DNA from: an uncultured Phascolarctobacterium sp.
Lineage (GTDB): Bacteria > Bacillota > Negativicutes > Acidaminococcales > Acidaminococcaceae
Length of the DNA: 11,073 bases
Reading direction: 5' to 3'
Assembly (NCBI RefSeq): GCF_937920985.1
Contig: NZ_CALDXR010000039.1
Coordinates: 1 to 11,073 of the forward strand
Below, piece by piece: positions 5,018-11,073 of this stretch. The translations under genes and the position numbers were made by a program. How positions within the stretch are numbered: position 1 is the first letter of the stretch; every line of letters begins with the position of its first letter. The notes under the pieces were generated by a model. That model saw only the letters and a list, made by a program, of their open reading frames with translations, searched no databases and had not been told where the DNA came from.

Positions 5018-5290
5018 ATGAATAACTCTATACAAACAGTCGCTCATAACACCAAACCGCAAACGGAGCTAAGCGTGTGCAGGAATGTCATAGCAGCAGG
5101 CTTCCTGTAAAGATTTGGTGCAAAGAGCACGGAATCAAGCTGTCTACATTCTATACATGGCAGAAAAAGGTGTTCTGCTCCGTTTCTACAGAAGTACAAG
5201 CAAGTACATCTGTTGCTGCTCCTGTATTTGCTGAGATTTCTCAAGCCTTACCTGTAAAAACTGCTCCTGCTAATGTTGCTGCAACTTGTT
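5018..5290 (+). pseudogene. tnpA: frameshifted, truncated IS66 tnpA (accessory HTH protein)
   Basis: The start ATG 5018 (after GGTGAG) reads MNNSIQTVAHNTK in one frame and meets a stop at 5108. The conserved IS66 TnpA sequence resumes in another frame from about 5071: RVQECHSS, LPVKIWCKEHGIKLSTFYTW, PVFAEI, LPVKTAPANVAA. One missing base near 5065-5070 explains the switch. After about 5285 the frame no longer resembles TnpA and runs into the IS terminator, so the C-terminal third is lost to the internal deletion. The intact protein is an HTH accessory factor of IS66 transposition; this copy cannot make it. Confidence 0.75.
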
Positions 5291-5323
5291 CTTGCAATTT
5301 ACGAGAGGGAAATAATTTGAATG

Positions 5324-5356
5324 TGAAAAAAGACCGCCGACGGCGGTCTTTTTTCA
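5324..5356. terminator. perfect bidirectional terminator at the IS66 3' end
   Basis: AAAAAAGACCGCC (5326-5338), loop GAC, GGCGGTCTTTTTT (5342-5354), extended to 15 bp by the outer TG/CA. It works in both directions, ending tnp transcription and also the truncated AbiE-operon transcript arriving from the right. Confidence 0.85.
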
Positions 5357-5368
5357 TATGGGGACGTT

Positions 5369-5497
5369 TTAACGGGTTCCTGTTTGACGCTTACGAACAA
5401 TCTTATCATAGGAAAGTTTTCCTGTTGCAAAATCGAGCTTTGTTATAATCTTTGTAGGTTGATCATCAATATATCTTTTAAGAAGGTCGTTATTCAT
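5369..5497 (-). pseudogene. third gene of the AbiE operon, cut by the IS66 end
   Basis: Thirty bases after the AbiEii stop, a strong GGAGGGG site six bases before ATG 5497 starts a frame reading MNNDLLKRYIDD, QPTKIITKLDFATGKLSYDK, IV. At codon 35 it crosses into the IS66 right end (5394), continues RKRQTGTR in IS sequence and stops at 5369-5371. So 34 native codons remain. The matching 3' part is not found on the other side of the IS, which agrees with the missing target duplication. I do not recognise the family. Either the fragment is dead or an unusual 42-residue fusion peptide is made. Confidence 0.65.
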
Positions 5498-5527
5498 GCT
5501 ATTCCCCTCCGAATATTATCTACATGC

Positions 5528-6355
5528 TTAATATTTGAGCAAAGCCTTTATGGAATCCATAATTTGCTCGTACGTAATATCATTTGCATAGGAAAACTGC
5601 TTGCGGTATTTATCCCACATCGTTTTGAGTTCCGGACTTTCTTCAATGTTATGAAGAATACTTGGAACATCTGCGATCTGATTTGTAGTACCGCGGTGAT
5701 TTGCCGTTGCTTTCAATGCATCCTCAAAGACCGCAATATCAAATTTCTGCGTTGTAGTCAGTATGTAGGCATCGTAAAAATCTCTTGGACGGGTGTTGAA
5801 TATGCCGCGTCGCAAAATAGTTTCCACCTTTTCCGCCATAACTGTTTCAATGTTGTATGCCCACAGCTCGTATGATTTCTCGTCATCAAAAATCTCGGAG
5901 AAGTTGTACTGCACCGCATGAGGCGTAATTATGTCCCCGGTTGATACATCGATGCTAAGCGGTGTCAGCATAATATCGAACCTGGCATTTAGCATGACAC
6001 GATATCCGCCGTAAATGTCATCTTTACGAATGGGAGAGATTGTGCCAATTTCATACACAATGCCGTCATCGAATGTGATGTCGCAGATATCTTCCAATGC
6101 ACTGCGAATTGCTTCCGGTGTTAGGGGAAGGTTTTTGAGCGTGGTATCCATATCCATCGTTGCGCGGTTGTCGAGACCAACAATCGCTGCTACCAACATT
6201 CCACCCTTTAATACAAACTTCTCTTTGTATTCAGAAGCAGACAAACGGACAAGCAAACGCTCAAACATATAGTTCTGCAAAATGACCTGTGCAGGAATAT
6301 TTTTCTGCTTGGCAATATTGCGAATTTTTGCTTTCAGACTCATTGCTTTACTCAC
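5528..6355 (-). CDS. abiEii: AbiEii-type nucleotidyltransferase toxin
   Basis: The 275-residue protein matches the AbiEii/AbiGii family, nucleotidyltransferase-like toxins of type IV toxin-antitoxin systems (the M. tuberculosis homologues MenT modify tRNA). Seen here: LKGGMLVAAIVGL at about 49-61, then RATMDMD at 64-70 with the metal-binding pair D68 and D70, a later SIDV, and the conserved AEKVETILRRG followed by RPRDFYDAYIL. The start is GTG 6355, seven bases after GGAGG and overlapping the abiEi stop as GTGA; the ATG four codons later is too far from that site. Length is near the family norm and I see no lesion, so the toxin should be active. It follows abiEi in the operon. Confidence 0.9.
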   Translation of the reverse strand: MSKAMSLKAKIRNIAKQKNIPAQVILQNYMFERLLVRLSASEYKEKFVLKGGMLVAAIVGLDNRATMDMDTTLKNLPLTPEAIRSALEDICDITFDDGIVYEIGTISPIRKDDIYGGYRVMLNARFDIMLTPLSIDVSTGDIITPHAVQYNFSEIFDDEKSYELWAYNIETVMAEKVETILRRGIFNTRPRDFYDAYILTTTQKFDIAVFEDALKATANHRGTTNQIADVPSILHNIEESPELKTMWDKYRKQFSYANDITYEQIMDSIKALLKY

Positions 6356-6945
6356 AGAAGCACCTCCAAATACTGACGCAGGATATTAGACACTCGCATC
6401 TTTTTTGCGTAAGAGTTTAGTTTATTCAAATCTTTCTTTGGGTTAGCTGCATACAGTTTTAATGCCGCAAGGAAAGTTTCTGTTCCCAACTTGTTGCGAC
6501 TGCGGATTATATCGCAGACCGTGCGTTCAAGATCATATGCAGTAACATCATTTCCTGCAGATGTCTTCATCGTTGTTTTGCCAAGCTCAAATAATTCGGG
6601 TTTGATGTAATATACCTTGCATTCAGATTTGATTGCTACAGATGGAATACAACCGGACGGTGCTGTAACCGTATGCTCGAATGGAGTTCTGTCGGAAATC
6701 CCATGTAGGTAAAGGGCTGTTTCATGAGAAAATATTACTTTTTCAGAACGATTACTGATCGCCAGCAACTCATCCTGCATATCATCGGGAAGAATGTACT
6801 GACCTTTTACAATGCGTTGTATTTTATCTTCTTTGCACAACTTATAAAGCATTGCTTTGGATATGCCATGTTGTGCTGCTATTTTTGTTTTGATAATTCC
6901 GCCATGCGATTTTGCAATAGCGGTAAGTTCAGTCATGTAATCCAT
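6352..6945 (-). CDS. abiEi: AbiEi-type antitoxin and autorepressor
   Basis: The 197-residue protein has the AbiEi layout: an N-terminal winged-helix domain (residues 1-55, with IIKTKIAAQHGISKAMLYKL and IVKGQYILPDD) and a C-terminal domain (from about 60, FSHETALYLHGISDRTPFEHTV-type core, then DLERTVCDIIRSRN). In studied AbiE systems this protein counters AbiEii without binding it and represses the operon promoter. GAGGTG five bases before ATG 6945 sets the start. It overlaps abiEii by four bases, so translation is coupled. A near-consensus promoter lies directly upstream, flanked by two GTCAAC motifs (6963 and 7001) that could be operator half-sites. Confidence 0.9.
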   Translation of the reverse strand: MDYMTELTAIAKSHGGIIKTKIAAQHGISKAMLYKLCKEDKIQRIVKGQYILPDDMQDELLAISNRSEKVIFSHETALYLHGISDRTPFEHTVTAPSGCIPSVAIKSECKVYYIKPELFELGKTTMKTSAGNDVTAYDLERTVCDIIRSRNKLGTETFLAALKLYAANPKKDLNKLNSYAKKMRVSNILRQYLEVLL

Positions 6946-6976
6946 ACACTCACCTCAATTATGTCAACTCAATAAT

Positions 6977-7005
6977 ATTATATTTATAATTACGATGTAA
7001 GTCAA
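6977..7005 (-). promoter_or_regulatory. promoter of the AbiE operon
   Basis: On the minus strand: TTGACT (7000-7005), a 17-base spacer and a perfect TATAAT (6977-6982). GTCAAC occurs at 6963-6968 and 7001-7006, bracketing the core promoter, plausible for AbiEi autoregulation. Confidence 0.75.
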
Positions 7006-7056
7006 CAGGGTGGAGCAATCATTTGAAAAATATTTAATAAGGACACACCTCTGAGC

Positions 7057-7088
7057 AAAAAAAGAGTCGGCATTTTCATACCAACTCT
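7057..7088 (-). terminator. terminator after the YefM gene
   Basis: On the minus strand AGAGTTGG (7081-7088) pairs with CCGACTCT (7063-7070) with one G-U pair, followed by a seven-base U-tract (7057-7063). Confidence 0.7.
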
Positions 7089-7169
7089 GCTAATTTTATC
7101 TTTATCATTAATAATCTATATGTCTACTACAACCAGGCCTATTTTTTACTTCTGGCTTATTACTATAAT

Positions 7170-7415
7170 CTAAAGGTTCTTTTCTTCATGTACTTCACCA
7201 AAGCCACTCTTGATTTGCTCCATACTTCTATCAAGCTTAGCAAGGTATTCTGCATTGCGGGCATTTTTCACAAGCTGATTATAATTATCAAGGCTCATAA
7301 TAACAATGCTCTTTGATTTTTTACGAGTAACAATAATAGTTTGATTATTATCACTTGCTTCATCACAATAATCTTTTAAATTGTTTTTGAGAGTAGAGTA
7401 GTTTACAGCTAACAT
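7170..7415 (-). CDS. solitary Phd/YefM-family antitoxin
   Basis: The 81-residue product starts MLAVNYSTLKNNLKDYCDEA and continues TIIVTRKKSKSIVIMSLDNYNQL, the Phd/YefM fold that binds operator DNA, then a charged helical tail (YLAKLDRSMEQIKSGFGEVHE) of the type that wraps a RelE/YoeB toxin. The start at 7415 is set by AAGGGGG nine bases upstream; an ATG eight codons earlier overlaps that site. No YoeB/Txe-like frame follows: the gene is succeeded by about 80 bases and a terminator. It may be an orphan, a remnant, or an anti-addiction antitoxin acting on a toxin encoded elsewhere. Confidence 0.85.
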   Translation of the reverse strand: MLAVNYSTLKNNLKDYCDEASDNNQTIIVTRKKSKSIVIMSLDNYNQLVKNARNAEYLAKLDRSMEQIKSGFGEVHEEKNL

Positions 7416-7494
7416 AGTTATAGGCCCCCTTTGCTTCAAGAATGTAAGGCAAAATCATTGAATATATATATCAGCATCACTATATTTACCAAAC

Positions 7495-8034
7495 TTACCA
7501 ATGCCCACAATATCTATACTTTACATAGTGTAGCTCTTCCAACAATAACTTGTTTAGCAATGGTTTGCATGCTAGTATCGTAAGACCTTCATCGTACCAT
7601 GGCAAGGTTTTTCTATAATCAACCAAAATCTCTTCAGCCTCTGAATAGGTAAACCGTCTCACAATATCCTCTTTTTCAATTCTTATCAACAAATGCAAGA
7701 GGACATTATGGACTAAAGTTTTATTGAATACAACATTCATGCGAGCTAGTATAAATATCACAGCAAAATCTAACACCAACAGCTTATACAACAAATTAAT
7801 ATCAGTATAAATCTGCATTTTTACTGGGAGTATGAATAAAGCTAAGCTTATCAAAAATAAAACAATATCGTATATTTTTTCCAGCTTTCTTTTTCTCCAA
7901 AAAATGCCATAGCCAGATTTGTTAATACAAATGTAGGATGAAAATGTCATTTTTAGCTCAAAATAGCGAATTGCCAATAAACATCCTATCAATCCTTCAG
8001 CAAATAAAAGCGTCATTAATACCTTGTCGTCCAT
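7495..8034 (-). CDS. unknown membrane protein, three predicted spans
   Basis: The 179-residue protein has hydrophobic spans at about residues 5-22, 54-71 and 81-96 and a soluble C-terminal half rich in leucine and charge (LLHLLIRIEKEDIVRRFTYS, then ILVDYRKTLPWYDEG). I do not recognise a family. GGAGG seven bases before ATG 8034 fixes the start and a promoter lies at 8055-8083. It sits upstream of the YefM gene with an 80-base gap, so the two may be co-transcribed. There is no signal-peptide cleavage pattern. A membrane-acting toxin or immunity-type role paired with the antitoxin is conceivable but unsupported. Confidence 0.7.
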   Translation of the reverse strand: MDDKVLMTLLFAEGLIGCLLAIRYFELKMTFSSYICINKSGYGIFWRKRKLEKIYDIVLFLISLALFILPVKMQIYTDINLLYKLLVLDFAVIFILARMNVVFNKTLVHNVLLHLLIRIEKEDIVRRFTYSEAEEILVDYRKTLPWYDEGLTILACKPLLNKLLLEELHYVKYRYCGHW

Positions 8035-8054
8035 CTCATCCCCTCCTTGCCTTT

Positions 8055-8083
8055 ATTATAGCAGAGCATGATACATCAGTCTA
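8055..8083 (-). promoter_or_regulatory. promoter of the membrane-protein gene
   Basis: On the minus strand TAGACT (8078-8083), 17 bases, then a perfect TATAAT (8055-8060), about 20 bases before the RBS of the gene starting at 8034. Confidence 0.6.
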
Positions 8084-8110
8084 TTGTATATATATTATAG
8101 AGCAATATAA

Positions 8111-8254
8111 ACACCATAACTTTAATTGTGAATATGATAACAATTAGTATTATAACATTAATTATCGACATAACTATAGTTAGCATTATAACTTGAATTA
8201 TTAATATACCTGTAGTTAAATTTGTAACTTCAATTATTGATCTAACTATAGTTA
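8111..8254. repeat. degenerate 36-bp tandem repeats, four units
   Basis: Units 8111-8146, 8147-8182, 8183-8218 and 8219-8254 are each exactly 36 bases with the shared core TAAC-T-AATTAT near the start and GTTA (ATTA in the first) at the end. Units at 8147 and 8219 end with the 12-base palindrome TAACTATAGTTA. A fifth, partial copy lies at 4847-4877. They sit between the 3' end of the relaxase gene and the promoter of the membrane-protein gene. There are no spacers, so this is not a CRISPR array. Iteron-like or operator-array roles are possible. Confidence 0.65.
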
Positions 8255-8298
8255 GAATACCAACATAGATAACTTTAATAACTACAAACTTGCTAAGG

Positions 8299-9933
8299 TT
8301 AGATTTCCCATCCAGTATTTTTTTTACTTTTACTATTCAAGTCCACGGTCATTTTGTTTTGTTTTATATTTTCTCTGCCTGCATTGATGATATTACTTAA
8401 CAGACTATTTATATCATTTCTTGCGTCAAATATAGCTGATGCTCCATTGCCAAGTTCCGGAGCACGATATTTAGATTTCATTTTGTAATGCAAGTGCGGG
8501 TTTATCTTTCTGCCAACTTCGATAATCTCTTTTCGCAATTCTCTATACTCATTATTTAATTTGAGTAGATTCAATTTTTGATTCTCCATGTCTTTACTTT
8601 GTTCGAGCATTTCTTTTATCAATTTTTTATACCATTTATCACCTGCTTCAGAGCTGATGAAGCTGTGTATTTCTGCATCTTGCTTTTCATAATCAGCTTT
8701 TAGGATTCTGTAAGCTCGTCCTTTTTCGTTATACTCTGCTCGTATATTATTAGGCATAGATTCTTTGGGACCGTATAGGCTTAAGATTTTTTTTAGTCTA
8801 CTTTTAAGGCTGATTATTGCTTCACCTTCTTTTTGCAATTTTTCAAATCTGCCGCTGGTCATAATATTAAGTACCTTGCTTGGCATTTGATCAATCGGAG
8901 TTATTGTTTTTTCAATTCTTATAATTGCAGATTCGTTATATTTTATTTGGTTATTAACTGAACCAAGTAATTTTACAAAATCTTTTCTGATTATTTCGCC
9001 AGAAGTAGTAAGCTCTGCTAATCGTTTTTCACTATATTCCTTTTCTTTACGTTCTAATTCAATTTGTTTTTTGTATTTTAATTCAGCGGCTTTACGTGCT
9101 TTTTGAATTTTATCTATAATTACACCAAAAGCCTTGGCACTCATTTGATAAATTTTGTCCAAGGTATTGTCGATATTTTCTTGATCATAACCATTTTCTT
9201 CAATGATTTTTTTGGTTTTATATGCGAGAGCCGGGCCGAGATGTTCCTGAGGAGTACGGTTTAAAAATTCAACCATATCTTCATCTCCTGCTTCAGCTGC
9301 TATATCACGTTGCGCTTTTAAAGTTTTGCAGGATACAACTTTATCTATTCCATGAGTTTTATATTCGGCATTAATCATGTCTTCCCAGGATTGACGAATC
9401 AATTTTAAATTATCTTTGCTTTCTGTATACCCAGAAAATCTTCTGTCTTTTTGATAGCCACCATTTTTAGGATTTTTAGCATTGTATCTTTTAAAAAATT
9501 TAGAGGGTGATTTGGCTTTTACCATTTCATCGTCTACAATACGTTCGCAAATCATTATATGTGCATGTATTTGTTCTTGTGAGTCGTCGAACGTAGCAGG
9601 CTTGCTATGGATAGCATATGCCCATACTTTATTATTCCCTATATGGGTAGCAATAAAATCATTTACCAATTTTTCGTTTTCTTTATGCGTTAGCTCATTC
9701 GGTAAAGCTATTTCGAATTCTGTATAAGCTCTGCCATTAGTGCGTTCATATCTGTCAGCGTATGCAAAAAAAGCAGATGCAGACATAGCCCAACGCGGGA
9801 GATTGGCATCTTTATAGACCAATTCTTCCGCACGTTTTCCTCCACTGTAGCGTCCCTCACGCAGTATGTAATCTGCGTGCTGCTCTGCAGTACCCACTTT
9901 TCCATTTTTAAGGCTTAAATGATAGGTTGCCAT
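8299..9933 (-). CDS. mobA: MOBQ-type relaxase (MobA/MobL family)
   Basis: The 544-residue protein nicks oriT and pilots the DNA strand during mobilization. The N-terminal relaxase domain begins MATYHLSLKNGKVG and has the motif HADYILREGRYS, with Y22 as the likely nucleophile by analogy with RSF1010 MobA Tyr25. The metal triad is H109 (AIHSK) plus H123 and H125 (IHAHIMICERI). W-x-x-x-N-x-x and HLGP (about 246) motifs of MobA/MobL follow. Residues 290-500 are a long charged coiled coil, and the basic tail may aid recruitment to a foreign coupling protein. The start is ATG 9933, where homology to the family begins; an upstream TTG at 9981 falls in the leader hairpin. An oriT lies about 140 bases upstream. 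No primase domain, MobC or type IV secretion gene is seen. Confidence 0.92.
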   Translation of the reverse strand: MATYHLSLKNGKVGTAEQHADYILREGRYSGGKRAEELVYKDANLPRWAMSASAFFAYADRYERTNGRAYTEFEIALPNELTHKENEKLVNDFIATHIGNNKVWAYAIHSKPATFDDSQEQIHAHIMICERIVDDEMVKAKSPSKFFKRYNAKNPKNGGYQKDRRFSGYTESKDNLKLIRQSWEDMINAEYKTHGIDKVVSCKTLKAQRDIAAEAGDEDMVEFLNRTPQEHLGPALAYKTKKIIEENGYDQENIDNTLDKIYQMSAKAFGVIIDKIQKARKAAELKYKKQIELERKEKEYSEKRLAELTTSGEIIRKDFVKLLGSVNNQIKYNESAIIRIEKTITPIDQMPSKVLNIMTSGRFEKLQKEGEAIISLKSRLKKILSLYGPKESMPNNIRAEYNEKGRAYRILKADYEKQDAEIHSFISSEAGDKWYKKLIKEMLEQSKDMENQKLNLLKLNNEYRELRKEIIEVGRKINPHLHYKMKSKYRAPELGNGASAIFDARNDINSLLSNIINAGRENIKQNKMTVDLNSKSKKNTGWEI

Positions 9934-9954
9934 GGCTGCTTTCTTCTTTCTAAA

Positions 9955-10037
9955 ATAAAAAATCCTTAAGCAATTCAGCAAGCTAAGCTTGCAATTGACG
10001 AGGGACTGTTAGTCCTCGTCCTCCTTGCTTAAGGATT
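9955..10037 (-). promoter_or_regulatory. three-way-junction leader/attenuator of mobA
   Basis: Outer arms 9961-9973 and 10025-10037 (TTGCTTAAGGATT) are perfect 13-base complements. They enclose stem GCAAGC/GCTTGC (9978-9983, 9987-9992) and stem 9997-10007 / 10011-10020 with one bulged G. On the mobA transcript the outer stem is followed by six U's and more T-rich bases, as in a terminator. CAATT (9971-9975) can alternatively pair with AATTG (9993-9997), extending the inner stem and breaking the outer one. That is the logic of an attenuator. An unused AAGGAGG sits inside the structure. Confidence 0.6.
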
Positions 10038-10072
10038 GTGTTATATTTTATTATTTTTAGCATCCTCGCACT

Positions 10073-10122
10073 GCGTTTCCACCAAGGCAAAGCCTTGGTA
10101 TTGGAAACGCGTAAGTGCGCCT
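10073..10122 (+). other. oriT: origin of transfer, RSF1010/MOBQ type
   Basis: A long hairpin is formed by GCGTTTCCA (10073-10081) with TGGAAACGC (10102-10110) and CCAAGGC (10082-10088) with GCCTTGG (10092-10098), loop AAA and a TAT bulge. It is followed with no gap by GTAAGTGCGCC (10111-10121). In RSF1010/R1162 the relaxase binds a hairpin ending in GAAAC and cleaves a few bases downstream in GTAAGTGCGCC-type sequence. The same arrangement here next to a MobA/MobL relaxase makes this the cognate oriT, with the nick expected near 10119-10121 on the plus strand. Confidence 0.88.
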
Positions 10123-10222
10123 AACGCTATGCGTCAGGAAGAGAACGTAAATTTCGTTACTCTCTTATCTTATTTTAACACAATCGTTTGCTCATTACAA
10201 GGGATTTTAGAATATCGTTGCA

Positions 10223-10256
10223 TGAAAAAAGCCCTAGCTTTATATCAGCCAGGGCT
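10223..10256 (-). terminator. terminator of the DUF3791-like gene
   Basis: On the minus strand the arms 10248-10256 and 10230-10238 pair with one mismatch around a nine-base loop and are followed by a U-tract (A's at 10225-10230). Confidence 0.7.
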
Positions 10257-10285
10257 CAACTTTAAAGCTATTAGCTATTATTAAT

Positions 10286-10741
10286 TTATATCATCCTTCG
10301 AAAAAAGTCCCTAAAGTAATCTGGCCCGTTTTCCCATAATCCAGTCTCAAAATCATATAGGGCTATATAAGCATTAGAATTTATAATTTTGTTTCTAGCT
10401 TCTTGCAATATGATCCCTTCCTCGTCAGCCATGTCCATAATAGCATCAGTCAAAATCAAATCGGCGCAAAACCTTTTGGGTTCGGTAATTTTATCATTAA
10501 CAGTTTCCGGTTTATTACAAGTTTCACTTCTAAGCTTAATACCATTCGCTTTTAACATCACCAAAATATCGTTAGCAGCACACTCGTCACTACTTAAACT
10601 TAACATATCATACGTATCTTCAATATACTTCCATACACCATACATCTCAAACAATTTATTAGTATCAGCAGGCGAAACTTGCATTTTTTCGCAGAACATT
10701 CTAAAGATACGTACTTCAAAAAAGATAAGTTCATTTAACAT
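10286..10741 (-). CDS. DUF3791-like protein, possible antitoxin-type partner
   Basis: The 151-residue protein opens with a helical segment FFEVRIFRMFCEKMQVSPAD, TNKLFEMYGVWKYIEDTYDM, then SSDECAANDILVMLKANG (residues 7-70), which resembles the DUF3791 family. After a polar linker the second half (about 95-151) contains DAIMDMADEEGIILQEARNK, then ALYDFETGLWENGPDYFRDF, a separate small domain. DUF3791 genes in Bacillota often neighbour DUF3990 genes, proposed toxin-like proteins, but none is visible here. AAGGAGG nine bases before ATG 10741 supports the start; a promoter lies at 10765-10793 and a terminator follows. Family assignment is from memory of the motif and is moderate; function is unproven. 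Confidence 0.65.
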   Translation of the reverse strand: MLNELIFFEVRIFRMFCEKMQVSPADTNKLFEMYGVWKYIEDTYDMLSLSSDECAANDILVMLKANGIKLRSETCNKPETVNDKITEPKRFCADLILTDAIMDMADEEGIILQEARNKIINSNAYIALYDFETGLWENGPDYFRDFFRRMI

Positions 10742-10764
10742 GATTGCGTTCCTCCTTAATACTT

Positions 10765-10793
10765 ATTGTAGCTCACACACTAAAAAACAACAA
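10765..10793 (-). promoter_or_regulatory. promoter of the DUF3791-like gene
   Basis: On the minus strand TTGTTG (10788-10793), a 17-base spacer and TACAAT (10765-10770), about 25 bases before the start codon. Confidence 0.45.
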
Positions 10794-10851
10794 CACATTC
10801 AGCTATGCTATATTGATTTTATTAATACTGCTTTTGATTAATTCATCTATT

Positions 10852-11007
10852 TTATCGTACCGGTACTTTATAGGTAACAATATTTTCCAACGATAGCGCT
10901 CGCGTCGTAAGATAATATTTCCCTACGCCATTAGTCCATTGCATTTCTATTGTTGTGGTAATCCACTGTTCATCTAGCAAAACTTCAAAACTACTACCAA
11001 AATGCAA
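10852..11007 (-). CDS. DUF5348-like small protein
   Basis: A 51-residue frame reads LHFGSSFEVLLDEQWITTTI, then EMQWTNGVGKYYLTTRALSL, ending in ENIVTYKVPVR. The pattern LHFGSSFEVLLDEQW followed by a C-terminal valine/arginine end is like the DUF5348 proteins common on Bacillota conjugative and mobilizable elements. No in-frame ATG exists before the upstream stop at 11023-11025, so I use TTG 11007, placed 11 bases after AAGGAG. The ATG inside that region is out of frame, so a one-base loss of a normal MNE-type start is an alternative. It is upstream of, and co-oriented with, the DUF3791-like gene. Role unknown. Confidence 0.55.
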   Translation of the reverse strand: MHFGSSFEVLLDEQWITTTIEMQWTNGVGKYYLTTRALSLENIVTYKVPVR

Positions 11008-11073
11008 TTCTCGTTCATCTCCTTATATAATGTATTTAGGTTGATAAAGGTAACCTATAACCCTTATTGACTG

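Larger units (their letters stand above)
4878..5394 (+). mobile_element. 517-bp non-autonomous IS66-family remnant
   Basis: The left end starts GTAAGCGTCAAA (4878-4889) and the right end is its exact complement TTTGACGCTTAC (5383-5394); GTAAGCG is the usual IS66 family terminus. Inside are only the start of the accessory gene tnpA and then the terminator and right end. tnpB and the tnpC transposase of a full, roughly 2.5-kb IS66 are deleted, with the junction somewhere around 5285-5325. The eight bases on the left (ATAACTAT) and right (GAACAATC) differ, so no target duplication remains. That implies loss of DNA on one side. Both ends look intact, so it could still be moved by a transposase supplied in trans. 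Confidence 0.8.
9934..10285. other. gene-free mobilization control region
   Basis: This stretch between the relaxase and the DUF3791-like gene holds the leader three-way junction (9955-10037), the oriT (10073-10122), a small hairpin with arms AAGAG-AACG and CGTT-CTCTT (10139-10166), and a terminator (10223-10256). No gene is supported. Confidence 0.75.

Noticed and set aside
5384..5875. 163-residue plus-strand frame
   Set aside because: Antisense to abiEii and the IS66 junction, no RBS, no recognisable domain.
8111..8254. Possible CRISPR array
   Set aside because: Units are contiguous with no spacers and are degenerate; no cas genes are present.
9934..9981. TTG start extending the relaxase by 16 residues
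   Set aside because: Falls in the leader hairpin; family homology begins at MATYHL and no RBS supports the TTG.
10389..10841. 150-residue plus-strand frame
   Set aside because: Mirror frame of the DUF3791-like gene, which has the RBS, promoter and terminator.
435..10866. Shared GTACCGGTA motif at 435-443 and 10857-10865
   Set aside because: Short palindrome, the right copy being inside a coding frame; chance is enough to explain it.

Overview
The window is AT-rich, has Bacillota-type ribosome-binding sites and Bacillota-type accessory gene families, and reads as part of an integrated mobile element in a low-GC Gram-positive-lineage gut-type bacterium. A Clostridia or Negativicutes host is a guess only. 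The left edge (1-94) looks chromosomal and ends in a terminator. Next comes the 3' half of a tRNA-Thr(CGT) gene (95-139, minus strand) whose 5' half is missing. That is the classic scar of integration into a tRNA, so the element probably runs rightwards from about 140 and past the window end. No integrase is present here.

Left module (140-2890): a 600-base stretch with no intact gene but strong hairpins, including one set of mutually exclusive stems. It is followed by a small unknown gene translationally coupled to an amber-interrupted gene, an HNH-nuclease-like gene with a hairpin over its ribosome-binding site, an 85-base imperfect palindrome, an orphan MNT-type nucleotidyltransferase, and a structured leader ending in a terminator just ahead of a 50-residue coiled-coil protein.

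Control module (2897-4800): a phage-like XRE repressor diverges from an excisionase-like HTH gene and a B-box zinc-finger membrane protein. A consensus promoter with an operator-like palindrome lies between them.

Defence module (4847-7440): a non-autonomous IS66-type remnant of 517 bp with both ends cuts off a third gene of an AbiE operon. AbiEi (antitoxin) and AbiEii (nucleotidyltransferase toxin) form an intact type IV toxin-antitoxin / abortive-infection pair. A solitary Phd/YefM antitoxin and an unknown membrane protein follow.

Mobilization module (8111-11007): degenerate 36-bp tandem repeats, a MOBQ (MobA/MobL) relaxase, a three-way-junction leader with terminator features, an RSF1010-like oriT (long hairpin followed directly by GTAAGTGCGCC), a DUF3791-like gene and a DUF5348-like gene, all on the minus strand. 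Together these suggest a mobilizable (not self-transmissible, as seen here) island that carries phage defence and relies on another element's conjugation machinery.
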